DNA of 64,000 nucleotides, taken from NCBI RefSeq assembly GCF_027359925.1, contig NZ_CP114767.1, positions 3,410,001 to 3,474,000 on the forward strand. The letters run 5' to 3'. A model generated the notes under the pieces. It was not told the origin of the DNA. It saw only the letters and a list, made by a program, of their open reading frames with translations, and did not search any database. Position 1 is the first letter of the stretch; each line of letters starts with the position of its first letter. A program made the position numbers and the translations under genes. This stretch comes from Hymenobacter canadensis (GTDB lineage: Bacteria; Bacteroidota; Bacteroidia; Cytophagales; Hymenobacteraceae). Below are positions 44,398 to 52,447 of this stretch, in pieces.

Positions 44398-44859
44398 TCA
44401 ATGCTGCTCAACCCAGCAGTTTTCAACTTTGCCTTTGCCAGTCAGCTTAACTACCAAAAAGTTAGGATCAATAGTAGACCAACCTACTGGGTACAAAAGC
44501 ACTGTATCTGGCCGGGAAGGCAACCTCATAAAAGCGTTGAAGGCAGCTAAGAATTTGTCTTGATTTTCAGGCTTCAAATTCTCAGGATTACTGGCAGAAA
44601 GTGAATCTGGTACGACTACTTCTTTGGGAAGACGTTGCTCCACACCCTCTTTATATGGTGAACCTAGCAGGGCTACTACTGCTTCACGTGGCATGCCTGC
44701 ACGAAGGTGATTTTTGAGCACATCCTGCACCATGTAGGCTCTGGGGTTGCGCGTGTCTTCCACACCGGGGTTTTGCAACCAAACTTCCTGATCAAAGGAA
44801 GCTGAATGCGAACAGCCTAGCACGAGAAAAGAGAGAATAGCAACTGGTGAGAATTTCAT
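44398..44859 (-). CDS. Hypothetical lipoprotein, SmpA/BamE-like
   Basis: 153 residues. MKFSPVAILSFLVLGCSHS is a lipoprotein signal. LRAGMPREAVVALLGSPYKE resembles the SmpA/OmlA (BamE) pattern L..GM.r..V..llG.P. The C-terminal part (DTVLLYPVGWSTIDPNFLVV) is unassigned. The gene is richer in A/T than the flanking genes. An outer-membrane scaffold role is possible but weakly supported. Confidence 0.65.
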   Translation of the reverse strand: MKFSPVAILSFLVLGCSHSASFDQEVWLQNPGVEDTRNPRAYMVQDVLKNHLRAGMPREAVVALLGSPYKEGVEQRLPKEVVVPDSLSASNPENLKPENQDKFLAAFNAFMRLPSRPDTVLLYPVGWSTIDPNFLVVKLTGKGKVENCWVEQH

Positions 44860-44929
44860 GGTATGTACGGCTTTATATAAACTGTTTACAGGAATTATTC
44901 AGGGTCCTAAATACTATAACTCACTGGCA

Positions 44930-45490
44930 CTATCCAAGCTGAGCCCGAACTTCCATCAACGCAAAGCCCAGCAGGTTGAGGCCGCGCCACTGTGCCGGAT
45001 TGGCGGCCTGCGGATGGCTCTGCGCCAGCCCGATTCCCCATACCGGGTCTACGGGGCTGGCCTCTACCAGCACGCGGGCGCCCGTGCCCAGCAGAAACGC
45101 CCGCAGCGCCGGATGCTGGCTGAACTTGGCCGCATTGCCGCGCACCACCACCGCGAAGCGGGCGTCATTCCAGCGGGCTTCATCGAAGTTGCGGACGGTG
45201 CGGCCCAGCTTTTTAGCCTGGTCGGGATGGGAGGAAGCCAGAATGGCCTGGCGGGTGGCTTCGTCCTGAAACAGGCGGGCTTTTTCGGCCATCATGTAGT
45301 GCTCGGCGGTGGCGTAGGTATCGCCATCCAGATCGAAAGGCGCCGGATACCACTGGCTGAATACCTCCTTGCCGACATGGCCGGCGCCGGTATGGCCCCA
45401 GAAATACAGATACTTCACAGGCGCCCCAGCCTCCAGATGATGCAGCAAGCTCTCGACAGAACGAATGGCGGGTAAGCCGGCGGCGAACAT
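44930..45490 (-). CDS. NADAR domain (YbiA-like) protein
   Basis: 186 residues. Core motifs of the NADAR family are seen: YFWGHTGAG, FSQWYPAPFDLDGDTYATAE, HYMMAEKARLF, DPVWGIGL, and WRGLNLLGFALMEVR. Known members are N-glycosidases acting on riboflavin intermediates or ADP-ribose-linked molecules; some remove ADP-ribose from DNA or RNA. The start at 45490 is preferred because the upstream 37 codons have no homology. No DarT-like toxin is adjacent. Confidence 0.87.
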   Translation of the reverse strand: MFAAGLPAIRSVESLLHHLEAGAPVKYLYFWGHTGAGHVGKEVFSQWYPAPFDLDGDTYATAEHYMMAEKARLFQDEATRQAILASSHPDQAKKLGRTVRNFDEARWNDARFAVVVRGNAAKFSQHPALRAFLLGTGARVLVEASPVDPVWGIGLAQSHPQAANPAQWRGLNLLGFALMEVRAQLG

Positions 45491-45612
45491 GGCAGATGCG
45501 GGGAGGAAGCGCGAATATTTTAAGGCAGCGGGCAGGCCAAAGCTAAACCCATATCGGCGAACCGCAGTACACCTAGCTATACCTGACTCCCACCTTAACA
45601 CCTCGACCTGCC

Positions 45613-46110
45613 ATGGCTACTGACCCGAACAACCGCCCCGTGCGCGTCATCAACGACGATACCACCGAACAGGAAATGAAGGCCGGCCACATCACGCCCG
45701 GCGGCGACCCGCCCAAGAACGAGGATGCCCGCGGCGGCTTCGGCAACCGCGACGGCAAGGAAGGCTTCGGCACCGACAGCGGCGCCGGCATCTCGGCCGT
45801 ATCGGTCAACGAAAACGCCGACAAGACCAGCTCGCCGCCCGACAACATGCGCAGCACCGACGAAGGCCGCCCCGACCGTCCCAACCAGGACCTGCCCGCC
45901 GACGACCTGGACCTGGCCACCCGCCGCCCCGCCGATGAGCTGGACCGCGACGACGCCCGCAGCGGCCCCGATGAAATGTCGGACCCGGACTCCCGGGTAG
46001 GCATGGGCCAGATGGAGCGCCCTGCCATCAACAACGATGACCTCGCCCGCCAGGGCACCAACGCCGACCTCACCGACCCCGACGCCTCCGACACGGCCAT
46101 TGTGCAGTAG
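45613..46110 (+). CDS. Acidic, disordered hypothetical protein
   Basis: 165 residues, highly polar, rich in Asp, Asn, Arg, Pro and Gly (for example GGFGNRDGKEGFGTDSGAG, PADDLDLATRRPADELDRDD). No hydrophobic core, signal peptide or known domain. It has a terminator directly behind it and its own upstream region, so it looks like a real gene. Stress-related or spacer roles are typical guesses for such proteins, but nothing here proves one. Confidence 0.6.
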   Translation: MATDPNNRPVRVINDDTTEQEMKAGHITPGGDPPKNEDARGGFGNRDGKEGFGTDSGAGISAVSVNENADKTSSPPDNMRSTDEGRPDRPNQDLPADDLDLATRRPADELDRDDARSGPDEMSDPDSRVGMGQMERPAINNDDLARQGTNADLTDPDASDTAIVQ

Positions 46111-46134
46111 CTAAGGCAATACCTGTGATATCTA

Positions 46135-46170
46135 AAAAAGCACCTTTTCGATCCAGAAAAGGTGCTTTTT
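46135..46170 (+). terminator. Terminator hairpin
   Basis: AAAAAGCACCTTTT (46135-46148) pairs with 46157-46170; 8-nt loop and T5 end. Follows the acidic protein and lies 27 bases upstream of the phosphoesterase start. Confidence 0.88.
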
Positions 46171-46196
46171 GCGTCTTCCCGCTTTTCCGATACCAT

Positions 46197-46895
46197 ATGG
46201 CCCGCTACGCTACCACCGACCTGCACGGCTGCCTGGCCACCTTCCGGCACCTGCTGGAACACCAGCTGCGCCTGCAGCCCACCGACGAGCTCTACCTGCT
46301 GGGCGACTACGTCAACAAAGGCCCCGAAAGCCGCGGCGTGCTGGATTACCTGATGCAGCTGACCGCCCAGGGCTACCAGGTGCACTGCCTGCGCGGCAAC
46401 CACGACCAGGAGCTGCTCGACGCGGCCCTGGGCCACCAGCAACTCACCTGGGCCGCCGCCGCCGACCGCCAGCAAACCCTGGCCAGCTTCGGCATAGCGC
46501 GGCCCGAGCACCTGGCGCCGCGCTACCTGCGCTGGCTGAGTGACCTGCCGCACCAGCTCGATATTCCGGGCTTCACGCTGGTGCACGCCGGCTACGACTT
46601 CCGGCTGCCGCCCGAGCAGATGCGCCACGACTGGCACACCATGCTCAATACCAAGGAGTTTACCCTTGATGCGTCGCGGCTGCAGGGTCGGCACCTGCTG
46701 CACGGGCATGTGCCCACGCCCACTGCCACCGTACAGCAGCACGTGCAGGCCCGGGCCGGCGCCATCGGCCTCGATACTGGCTGCGTGTACCGCCACAACC
46801 CGGAGCTGGCCCATCTGGCTGCCCTCAACCTCGACACGTTCGAACTTACGCTCACCCCCAACCGAGAGACGCCCTATCCTATAGCCCGCCGCTAA
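46197..46895 (+). CDS. Metallophosphoesterase (serine/threonine phosphatase / ApaH-like)
   Basis: 232 residues. The calcineurin-like metal motifs are present in order: TDLHGC (DxH variant), GDYVNKGPES (GDxxxxGP), LRGNHDQE (GNHD), HAGYDF and LLHGHVPT. The pattern fits PPP-type phosphatases and symmetrical Ap4A hydrolases. Substrate cannot be told. Cytoplasmic, with no signal peptide. Confidence 0.87.
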   Translation: MARYATTDLHGCLATFRHLLEHQLRLQPTDELYLLGDYVNKGPESRGVLDYLMQLTAQGYQVHCLRGNHDQELLDAALGHQQLTWAAAADRQQTLASFGIARPEHLAPRYLRWLSDLPHQLDIPGFTLVHAGYDFRLPPEQMRHDWHTMLNTKEFTLDASRLQGRHLLHGHVPTPTATVQQHVQARAGAIGLDTGCVYRHNPELAHLAALNLDTFELTLTPNRETPYPIARR

Positions 46896-46913
46896 TAGCC
46901 GTTCAGCGAAACC

Positions 46914-46967
46914 CAGGGCGCCCCTGTTTGCCTCACCCATTGGTGTTGGGCAATCAGGGGCGCCCTG
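46914..46967. terminator. Terminator hairpin
   Basis: CAGGGCGCCCCTG (46914-46926) pairs perfectly with 46955-46967; the next inner bases (TTGCC/GGCAA) also pair. It ends the phosphoesterase transcript at the border with AT-rich DNA. Confidence 0.8.
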
Positions 46968-46984
46968 CGTCTATACAATTGCAT

Positions 46985-47203
46985 TTATTCAACATCAGTA
47001 TATTCTATTATTGCATCATTCCAATTCATTATTCTAAGTATCGGTTGATACAAATCAAAATAATACCATTTTATAAACACGATAAAACAAAAACATAATA
47101 GAGCTTTTGCCAATAAAAATTTATTATCTATACTTTTCCACGCTAAGAATAATGTTTTAAAATGCCTTTTACAGGCCATTTTAACTATCTTAAGATATAT
47201 CAA
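46985..47203 (-). CDS. Short hypothetical protein in AT-rich DNA
   Basis: 72 codons, MIYLKIVKMACKRHF and onward, with one clear hydrophobic segment (LLAKALLCFCFIVFIKWYYF). Codon usage is unlike every other gene in the window. It may be a small membrane protein, the remnant of a longer gene, or chance; the low GC makes long open frames less likely by chance than elsewhere here. No homologue recognised. Confidence 0.35.
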   Translation of the reverse strand: MIYLKIVKMACKRHFKTLFLAWKSIDNKFLLAKALLCFCFIVFIKWYYFDLYQPILRIMNWNDAIIEYTDVE

Positions 47204-47257
47204 GGCAGTTCATATTCTATAAACGGGAACCATAATACAAATTTCACACAGGCTAAA

Positions 47258-47288
47258 TTGGCATGTGTTCATTTCTGCTCTATATTTG
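47258..47288 (+). promoter_or_regulatory. Bacteroidetes-type promoter
   Basis: TTG at 47258-47260, exactly 20 nt, then TATATTTG at 47281-47288, a full match to TAnnTTTG. It points towards the T9SS cell-surface gene and would leave a 5' UTR of about 210 nt. Confidence 0.6.
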
Positions 47289-47507
47289 ACGAATCATATA
47301 ACGCCTCATCCACCAAGCAACACTTCAATTAAACTTTGCAAAGACTTTCGATTTGCCGAGAGCCTTTTGCCTGATCGGGTGTGGGCTGTGCGGTGCGCCT
47401 GCTGCGAGGGGATAGAGTAGGCTGCCTGCCACTCGGCAACGCGCCGGAGCAGAGCCGCCGGAGGGGTTTTTCACGTTTTCTGTCACGCTCATTTACCAAT
47501 CAGAGGG

Positions 47508-50009
47508 ATGAAAAGAACACTACTTTCCATGTCGGGCCAGTCGTTGAAATGCCTGGGGGGCATCTTGGCCGGCTCGTTGCTGCTGGCGGCTCCGGCGTGG
47601 GCCGCGGCTCCGCTGGTGAAGACGGTAGGCGCTGGCGGCACCTACACCACCATTGCGCAGGCGCTGGCCTCTGTCCCGACTGAGGTTTTGCAGCCTATTG
47701 AAATTCAGCTGCTTGATGCCAGATACACGGAGAACGTACTCATCAACAAGGCCGGCACGGCTACCAGCACCATCACCATCCGGCCGGCCGCCGGCGTGAC
47801 GGCGGAAATCACCGGCACGCTTACGTTTGGGGCCGGCAGCCACTACGTGGTGGTGAGCGGCCACAACGGCACCAACGCCCGTACCCTCACGCTGCGCCAG
47901 CCGGCCATCAGCCGGGCCACGGTGGTGTTTGAGGACGATGCCGCCGACAACCGCCTCAGCCAGACCCGCGTGCTGGGCAGCTGCCAGCAGCCGGGCCTGG
48001 GCGTGGTTACCATCGGCAACGCGGCCACGGCCGGCAACGACCGTAACACGCTCATCGACAACCTGATTACCAACGCTTCGACCACGCTGCCCAAAACGCT
48101 GATCTATGCGTTCAACATCGTGCCGGGCGCGCTCAACGAGGACATCAGCATCACCGACAACGACCTGGCCAACTTCACGGCCTACGGTCTGCAGGTGCAG
48201 AGCGGCAACGGCTCAAACTGGAACATCTCCAACAACGACTTCTTCTACGACCAGGCCACCACGCCTACGTCGATGCAGACGGCCATCGACTTCGAGCCCG
48301 GCACGCTGTCCGACAACAACGTCATCAGCGGCAACAGCATCGGGGGGCGGGCGGCCGCGGCCAGCGGCGGCACCTGGGTGAACACCAGCGCCGAGTTCCG
48401 GGGCATTGTGGTGGGCTGCGGCAGCGGCATCAGCACCACCATCAGCAACAACCTGGTGAGCAACGTGAGCCTCACCAGCACCACCCAGCCCCTGACGGCG
48501 CTGCGCCTGGAAGACGGCCTAACCGCCGTGGCTGGCAACAGCGTCACGAACGTGACCAACAGCGGCCAGGGCGGCGTCATCAGCCTCAACTCGCGCACCG
48601 ACACGGATCTGGTGAACTTTACGGTGGCCAGCGGCCAGATTGTGAACGTGGAACCAGGCGGCATCCTGACCCTGACCGGCAACCTGCGGAACGACGGTGT
48701 GCTGAAAAACGCCGGCGACGTGCTGGTGACTGGCAGCTTCCTGAACAGCTCCTCGGGCACCTACAACCAGACCCAGGGCACGCTGGAAATCAAAGGCGAT
48801 ATGAACAACCAGGGCGGCACGTTTACGAGCGTGGGCGGCCTGGTGAAGCTGACCGGCAGCGGCCCCCAGCTGGTGAGCGGCGGCGTGTATTTCAACCTCG
48901 AAATCAACGGCGCCGGCACCAAAACCATCACCAACGACGCCGACATCATCAGCCAGCTCACGCTCACCAACGGCATTCTGGCCACTGGCGCCCACACGCT
49001 GGAGCTGCTGGAGCAGGCCAACATCACGGAGTCGGACGCGAGCTACGTGCTGGGCCGGGTGATGGCCAGCCGCACCGTGCGGGCCAGCAACACCGAGCTA
49101 TTCGGGGGCCTGGGCCTGGAAATGACGCCCGCCGCCAGCTCCGTGCTACCCGGCGCCACCGACGTGCTGCGCGTGACGGGCACGGCCGCCAGCGGCTCCA
49201 ATGGCAGCCAGGGCATCAAGCGCTACTACGACGTGACAGCCACCACCGCTAACGGCCTGAACCTGAGCCTCGTGATGCGCTATTTCACGCACGAGCTCAA
49301 CGGCATTACGCCCGCCAACCTGCGCTTCTTCAAGTCGACGGATGCGGGCGTGAACTGGCAGCCGCGCGGCGTGAGCAGTAGCGGCCCCGGCTACGCCCAG
49401 CTCAACGGTGTGGATGGCTTCTCACGCTGGACCCTCGGCGACGCGCAGCGGCCGCTGCCGGTAGGCCTGACCTCGCTGCGGGCTGTGCGCCAGGGCCCGC
49501 AGGCGCTGGTTTCCTGGACGACGGCCTCCGAAATCAACAACCGCGGCTTCGAGGTGGAAGTGAGCACCGATGGCCGGCAGTTCCGGGGCCTGGGCTTCGT
49601 GCCCGGCCAAGAGGGCCCGGCCACCCAGCCCCGCGCCTACCAGTTCCTGGACCGCGAGGCCAACAAGCAGGGCCTGCGCTATTACCGCCTCCGCCAGGAA
49701 GACCAGGACGGCAAAACTAGCTACTTCGGCCCCGTTACGGTGTCGTTCCGGGAAGCTCAGGCCATGCAGCTGGCGGCCTATCCTACGGCCTTCAGCGGCC
49801 GTCTCACCGTGGAGCTGACCACGCCCACCGCCACGCCGGTAGCCTTCTCGCTCATCGACGCCGTGGGCCGGGTGGTCTGGCAGCAAACCCAGCCCATGGA
49901 CGCCGGCCTCAGCACCCTGGACCTGGTTCCGCAGTGTCCCGCCGGTACCTACACCCTCACGGCCCGCCTCAACGGCACCGTGCTCCGCCAGCGCGTAGTA
50001 CGTCAGTAG
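47508..50009 (+). CDS. T9SS-sorted beta-helix cell-surface protein
   Basis: 833 residues. A signal peptide (GGILAGSLLLAAPAWAAA) is followed by a pectate-lyase-like beta-helix (VKTVGAGGTYTTIAQALASV, ISITDNDLANFTAYGLQVQS, NNVISGNSIGG). Residues about 660-745 look like a fibronectin-like linker (PLPVGLTSLRAVRQGPQALV, SWTTASEINNRGFEVEVSTD), and the last 80 residues are a type A T9SS sorting domain (LAAYPTAFSGRLTVELTTPT, TLTARLNGTVLRQRVVRQ). Expected on the cell surface or secreted. Substrate unknown. ATG at 47508 or 47529. Confidence 0.87.
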   Translation: MKRTLLSMSGQSLKCLGGILAGSLLLAAPAWAAAPLVKTVGAGGTYTTIAQALASVPTEVLQPIEIQLLDARYTENVLINKAGTATSTITIRPAAGVTAEITGTLTFGAGSHYVVVSGHNGTNARTLTLRQPAISRATVVFEDDAADNRLSQTRVLGSCQQPGLGVVTIGNAATAGNDRNTLIDNLITNASTTLPKTLIYAFNIVPGALNEDISITDNDLANFTAYGLQVQSGNGSNWNISNNDFFYDQATTPTSMQTAIDFEPGTLSDNNVISGNSIGGRAAAASGGTWVNTSAEFRGIVVGCGSGISTTISNNLVSNVSLTSTTQPLTALRLEDGLTAVAGNSVTNVTNSGQGGVISLNSRTDTDLVNFTVASGQIVNVEPGGILTLTGNLRNDGVLKNAGDVLVTGSFLNSSSGTYNQTQGTLEIKGDMNNQGGTFTSVGGLVKLTGSGPQLVSGGVYFNLEINGAGTKTITNDADIISQLTLTNGILATGAHTLELLEQANITESDASYVLGRVMASRTVRASNTELFGGLGLEMTPAASSVLPGATDVLRVTGTAASGSNGSQGIKRYYDVTATTANGLNLSLVMRYFTHELNGITPANLRFFKSTDAGVNWQPRGVSSSGPGYAQLNGVDGFSRWTLGDAQRPLPVGLTSLRAVRQGPQALVSWTTASEINNRGFEVEVSTDGRQFRGLGFVPGQEGPATQPRAYQFLDREANKQGLRYYRLRQEDQDGKTSYFGPVTVSFREAQAMQLAAYPTAFSGRLTVELTTPTATPVAFSLIDAVGRVVWQQTQPMDAGLSTLDLVPQCPAGTYTLTARLNGTVLRQRVVRQ

Positions 50010-50032
50010 CAACCTGGTTTTCAGGCTGCTCA

Positions 50033-50067
50033 CAGCGCCGCCCCTGCAAGGGCGGCGCTGTTTTTTT
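50033..50067 (+). terminator. Terminator of the T9SS beta-helix gene
   Basis: CAGCGCCGCCC (50033-50043) pairs with 50050-50060, followed by seven T. Confidence 0.92.
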
Positions 50068-50094
50068 GGGGGTGTTGGAAGCTGCCGGCACGAT

Positions 50095-50192
50095 GTAGAG
50101 ACGCAATACTTTGCGTCTCGTCGTTGAACGACTAGAAGCGTGCCGGTTGAACGACATCAGCAACGACAAGACGCAAAATATTGCGTCTCTAC
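50095..50192. repeat. Inverted repeat, GTAGAGACGCAA type
   Basis: Outer arms GTAGAGACGCAATA and TATTGCGTCTCTAC pair around GTCGTTG/CAACGAC; each arm is also a smaller hairpin (GAGACGCAA with TTGCGTCTC). A similar dispersed element is known from other bacterial genomes; here only one copy is seen. Confidence 0.8.
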
Positions 50193-50321
50193 ACCTTCTG
50201 GCGTCCTGAAAGAGTCTTGTTTACAGCAACTTATCTTCAGGACAACGGCTGAACCAGAAACGGGGGCATGGTTCGTGTAGCAAGGGCTACGGTTATACTT
50301 TCTACTCCTTACTTCCTGATT

Positions 50322-51380
50322 ATGCCTGCTTCCTACGCCTCTGCCGACGTGTTGCCGCGGCCCCATCTGCCCCATCCGCCGGCCCTGCCGGCCCCGCGCC
50401 GCAAGCGGGCCTGGGTGAAGGAGCGCGCGTTTCTGGTGCAGAACATCGTGCGCGGCAACGTGCTGCACAACACCGGCGGAGCGCTACACGTGATGCGCCT
50501 ACTCACGCTGCACAAGATGCCCGCCGGCCTGCTCGGCCCCGAACACCCCTGGGTAACAGGCCAGATGCCCGCCGGCCAGGGCGCGGTATGGCCCCGCAAC
50601 GTGGTGTTCCGGACGGAGCCCGCCACCGAATGGGCCCAGCCCGACTACACCCCGGAGCCCGACGACGTTATTGCCAGTAAGGTGGGCAAGTTTCTGGCGA
50701 CGATGGTGGGCAAATCGGTGCCGACGCCGGAGATTCCGCACGGCACACGCCGCCGTATGCCCCACGCCATCAACTACCTGCACGGCGCCGTGCACTACAA
50801 CGGCCTCACGCTGCTCTTCAACCACTTCGCCGAAGCCCTGCAGTACCTCGCCGACCCGCGCTTCCGCCAGGAACTGCGCCGCCTGATCCGCACGGAGCAC
50901 CGCGAAGTGACGCTGGTATTCCGGGAGCGGAACTACGACCCCACGGAGTACGCGTATTTTTCGGCCTTCGTGATGTCGCACTTGCCATGGTTTGCCAACG
51001 TGAACGGAGCCCAGCGGCGCGTCATGTGGGGCAACCCCTCGCCCTACCCGGCCGTGAACATCATCAATGGCAACTGGGTGGCCGACACCGAGCGCCTGCG
51101 CCACGGCGACACCCGCAGCATTGTGCGGGAGCCGGTAGCGCCGGGCCTCTACTTCCAGGGCGACTACGGCGTGCCCACTCGCGGCGCCAACCGCCTCGAA
51201 AAAACCCACGCCTTCCTGATCAACAACTGGGTGCGGCGGCGTGGCTTCCGCGGCGGCCTCTACTTCGTAGACCGGCGCAAGATTGAAGCCGAGCGCTACC
51301 GCCAGTACCAGGCCACCGATGGCCAGAACTTCGTCGGTAACGAGCTGATTGAGAATCCGATGCGGCGGCGTGCCAAGTAA
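50322..51380 (+). CDS. Unrecognised conserved-looking protein
   Basis: 352 residues from MPASYASADVLPRPHLPHPP. No signal peptide, membrane segment or motif I recognise. It is rich in Arg, His, Pro and aromatic residues (NYLHGAVHYNGLTLLFNHFA, FRERNYDPTEYAYFSAFVMS, NIINGNWVADTERLRHGDTR, YFVDRRKIEAERYRQYQATD). Codon usage matches its neighbours, so it is likely a real native gene. A TATACTTT box is at 50294-50301. It stands alone between two inverted repeats. Confidence 0.65.
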   Translation: MPASYASADVLPRPHLPHPPALPAPRRKRAWVKERAFLVQNIVRGNVLHNTGGALHVMRLLTLHKMPAGLLGPEHPWVTGQMPAGQGAVWPRNVVFRTEPATEWAQPDYTPEPDDVIASKVGKFLATMVGKSVPTPEIPHGTRRRMPHAINYLHGAVHYNGLTLLFNHFAEALQYLADPRFRQELRRLIRTEHREVTLVFRERNYDPTEYAYFSAFVMSHLPWFANVNGAQRRVMWGNPSPYPAVNIINGNWVADTERLRHGDTRSIVREPVAPGLYFQGDYGVPTRGANRLEKTHAFLINNWVRRRGFRGGLYFVDRRKIEAERYRQYQATDGQNFVGNELIENPMRRRAK

Positions 51381-51410
51381 TGAAGTGATGGGGTTATGAG
51401 GTAAATGGAA

Positions 51411-51559
51411 CGTCATGCAGAGGCGCAGCCGAAGCATCTCGCGTGCTGACGTTGTGTTGGTAACTGTCATGCAGAGCAGAGCGAAGCAGCTCGCGTGCTG
51501 ATGCAGGAGTACTATTGCAACGTCAGCACGCGAGATGCTTCGCTCCGCTCTGCATGACG
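51411..51559. repeat. Palindromic element, family B, copy 2 with a doubled left arm
   Basis: Two left ends (CGTCATGCAGAG at 51411 and TGTCATGCAGAG at 51475) face a single right end finishing CTCTGCATGACG at 51559. Both left arms can pair with the right arm. Related to the perfect palindrome at 27025-27121. Confidence 0.8.
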
Positions 51560-51583
51560 TACCATTCACCTCATCACCCAATC

Positions 51584-52318
51584 TCACACCTTATCCTGCC
51601 GGATCAGGCGGCGGTAGACCTGCACCATGCGCTGCTGCGACATGCCGAGGCGGTACATGGCCGTGATGAGGTAGTAGATGCCCTGCAGCCGCCACACGCC
51701 GTTTTCGCGGTATTTGCGGGCCGAGGTTACGATGTAGTGCGGCAGCACCCGCAGCGGCGCCACCCGGCGCAGGCGCCGCGTAATTTCCTGATCCTCAAAC
51801 ACCACCATATCCTCGCGGTAGCCCCCGGCCTGCCCGAATACGTCGCGCCGCACAAACAGGCTTTGGTCGCCGAAGCGGAATACCTCCTGCGGGAAGCGCG
51901 TGAACCAGGCGTTTAGGGCCAGAAACCAACTGGGGTGGTCGAAGCGCAGGCGGTAGCCGCCGCAGCCCGCGCCCCCGGCCACCGCCGCCCGGATGTGTGC
52001 GGTAAAGCCCGCCGGCGGATAGGTGTCGGCGTGCAGGAAGTACAGGATGCTGCCTGTGGCGGCCGCGGCCCCAAAGTTGAGCTGCGCGGCCCGGCCTTTG
52101 CGCGGGCACAGCAGCACCCGCGCCCCGGCGGCCGTGGCTTCTACGGCCGTGGCGTCGGGGCTGTGGCCGTCTACCACCAGCAATTCCAGCGCCGCATCGG
52201 GGCCGGCAGCCGTGCGCAGGTGGCGCAGCAGCGGCCCGATGTGGCCGGCTTCCTTATAGGTGGGAATGATGATGCTGATAGCCGCCGGCCCGGTTGCCGC
52301 AACAGGAGCAGGATTCAT
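51584..52318 (-). CDS. TIGR04283 family glycosyltransferase (arsenosugar type)
   Basis: 244 residues, GT2 fold. ISIIIPTYKEAGHIGPLLRH is the nucleotide-binding start, VVDGHSPDATAVEA carries the metal-binding Asp, and FLHADTYPPAGF, FGDQSLFVRRDVFGQAGGY and SARKYRENG are hallmarks of TIGR04283, whose named members accompany arsenosugar biosynthesis. No arsS or ars gene is in the window, so the substrate here is open. Confidence 0.82.
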   Translation of the reverse strand: MNPAPVAATGPAAISIIIPTYKEAGHIGPLLRHLRTAAGPDAALELLVVDGHSPDATAVEATAAGARVLLCPRKGRAAQLNFGAAAATGSILYFLHADTYPPAGFTAHIRAAVAGGAGCGGYRLRFDHPSWFLALNAWFTRFPQEVFRFGDQSLFVRRDVFGQAGGYREDMVVFEDQEITRRLRRVAPLRVLPHYIVTSARKYRENGVWRLQGIYYLITAMYRLGMSQQRMVQVYRRLIRQDKV

Positions 52319-52342
52319 ACGGCGAATCGTGTTGGGTAGTCA

Positions 52343-52427
52343 GTAGCGCGAACTTTGCGGTTCGGGTTTCCGCACCGTTCAGGTAGTAGCTATGGCGCGG
52401 AAACGCGAACCGCAAAGTTCGCGCTAC
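52343..52427. repeat. Inverted repeat, family E, long copy
   Basis: 31-nt arms (52343-52373 and 52397-52427) pair with one mismatch. Outer arm GTAGCGCGAACTTTGCGGTT shares its end with the short copy at 34105-34149. Confidence 0.85.
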
Positions 52428-52447
52428 CACCAGCCACCACCCAATAC

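Larger units (their letters stand above)
46968..47507. other. AT-rich intergenic patch
   Basis: From about 46975 to 47340 the sequence is strongly A/T-rich, in sharp contrast to the GC-rich surroundings, then GC content recovers before the T9SS gene. It contains one short minus-strand reading frame and one good promoter. It may be foreign DNA or a remnant. Confidence 0.7.
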
